From: Bacteroidales bacterium
GTDB taxonomy: Bacteria; Bacteroidota; Bacteroidia; Bacteroidales; UBA3824
Direction of reading: 5' to 3'
NCBI GenBank assembly: GCA_017530465.1
Contig: JAFXMJ010000088.1
Location: forward strand, 1 to 6,965
Length of the DNA stretch: 6,965 nt
The position numbers and the translations under genes were made by a program. Position 1 is the first letter of the stretch, and each line of letters starts with the position of its first letter. Under the pieces are notes generated by a model. That model was not told where the DNA came from and ran no database searches. It saw nothing but the letters and a program-made list of their open reading frames with translations. Positions 6,303 to 6,965 of the stretch are shown here, in pieces.

Positions 6303-6965
6303 ATGGAAACAGTTTTGACAATAGTATTTTTGGCAGTGGCGGCGGTCTGGGTCTGCGTCAAGCTCGGCTACGAGTTGCAGATGTTCCAGCAAAACAGCTA
6401 CCGCAACGAGCGTTACTTCAAATGGCTCGGCAAAAATTACGCCTCCATCGACCGCGTGGTGGAACTCGCGGCGTTGGTTGCCATCGCAATTATTTGGTTT
6501 ACAGGCATCAACAAGTGGTGGCTTATGTTGCCGTCATTGATGCAATTATTATTGACAATAAAAACCCTTACGCGCAAATCTAAGGTGAAACTCAAATTCA
6601 CCTCCCGCGCCAAGAGGCTGTATTTCACGTCGTTGGCGATAATCGTAATAGGCGTAGTAGCCAATGTAATATATACAGGAATGATGGGCGGATTGCTGAC
6701 CACAGCAGCAAACGGCATATTGACGTGCATCATCCTCCCAATTGCCAACATCATCCTCAAACCCGTGGAACGCCACATCAACAATTGGTACATCAACGAC
6801 GCCAAGCGTATTTTGAAGGAGCATCCGGGGCTAATAATTGTCGGAATTACTGGTAGTTATGGCAAGACAAGCACCAAACACTTCCTCGAAACCATACTTT
6901 CGCAAAAATACAACGTACTGATGACTCCGGGCAGCTTCAATACAACGATTGGCGTAGTGCGCACC
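6303..6965 (+). CDS. Membrane-anchored Mur ligase family protein, MurF-like (3' end missing)
   Basis: The frame is open from ATG 6303 to the window edge, 221 codons with no stop. Mur ligases use ATP to join an amino acid or peptide to a carboxylate through an acyl phosphate. Here residues 181-192 (GITGSYGKTSTK) are the ATP-binding P-loop, closest to the MurF form, and TPGSFNTTIGV (208-218) matches the following MurF segment that ends in IGV. Before it, instead of the usual UDP-MurNAc-binding domain, residues 1-155 hold four or five hydrophobic segments (about 2-20, 53-69, 72-88, 107-126, 130-152), with a polar, aromatic- and arginine-containing stretch at 24-41. The protein is thus probably an inner-membrane protein with its ligase domain in the cytoplasm. 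The rest of the central domain and the C-terminal domain lie outside the window. It probably shares the hydrolase promoter. It should not be assumed to be the essential murF. Confidence 0.88.
   Translation, partial: METVLTIVFLAVAAVWVCVKLGYELQMFQQNSYRNERYFKWLGKNYASIDRVVELAALVAIAIIWFTGINKWWLMLPSLMQLLLTIKTLTRKSKVKLKFTSRAKRLYFTSLAIIVIGVVANVIYTGMMGGLLTTAANGILTCIILPIANIILKPVERHINNWYINDAKRILKEHPGLIIVGITGSYGKTSTKHFLETILSQKYNVLMTPGSFNTTIGVVRT

Noticed and set aside
6437..6824. Overlapping minus-strand frames across the Mur ligase gene
   Set aside because: The plus-strand frame has membrane segments and an intact P-loop; the minus-strand frames have no coherent features.

Overview
The window looks like chromosome from a member of the Bacteroidota, most likely Bacteroidales. 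Three things point there: an Oar-type TonB-dependent outer-membrane receptor, two promoters with the Bacteroidota TAnnTTTG -7 element, and start codons preceded by A-rich sequence instead of Shine-Dalgarno sites. All five genes lie on the + strand and are separated by clear hairpin terminators. I see no tRNA, rRNA, CRISPR array or insertion sequence.

Layout. (1) 1-2724 is the 3' part of a large TonB-dependent receptor, cut by the left edge and closed by a perfect 18-bp terminator hairpin (2744-2788). (2) A promoter (about 2810-2840) drives rpmH (2929-3093), the 54-residue ribosomal protein L34. A terminator or attenuator-like hairpin follows (3131-3161). (3) 3209-5323 encodes a 704-residue membrane-anchored parvulin-type peptidyl-prolyl isomerase of the PpiD/SurA class, closed by another terminator (5351-5393). 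(4) A second promoter (5425-5454) starts a probable two-gene unit: an alpha/beta hydrolase with a complete Ser-Asp-His triad (5485-6243), then, 59 bases later, a Mur-ligase-like gene (6303 to the right edge) that is cut off after 221 codons.

How the genes fit together. The receptor and the PpiD-like chaperone are both cell-envelope proteins. The chaperone could help fold exported proteins such as the receptor, although the two are separate transcription units. The most unusual part is the last unit. The Mur-ligase-like protein carries a MurF-type ATP-binding P-loop, but in place of the usual UDP-MurNAc-binding N-terminal domain it has about 180 residues with four or five membrane segments. 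Together with the hydrolase it suggests a membrane-associated amide-ligation/hydrolysis pathway, perhaps acting on a lipid-linked or cell-wall-related substrate. That function is inferred; the end of the gene and the next genes lie outside the window.
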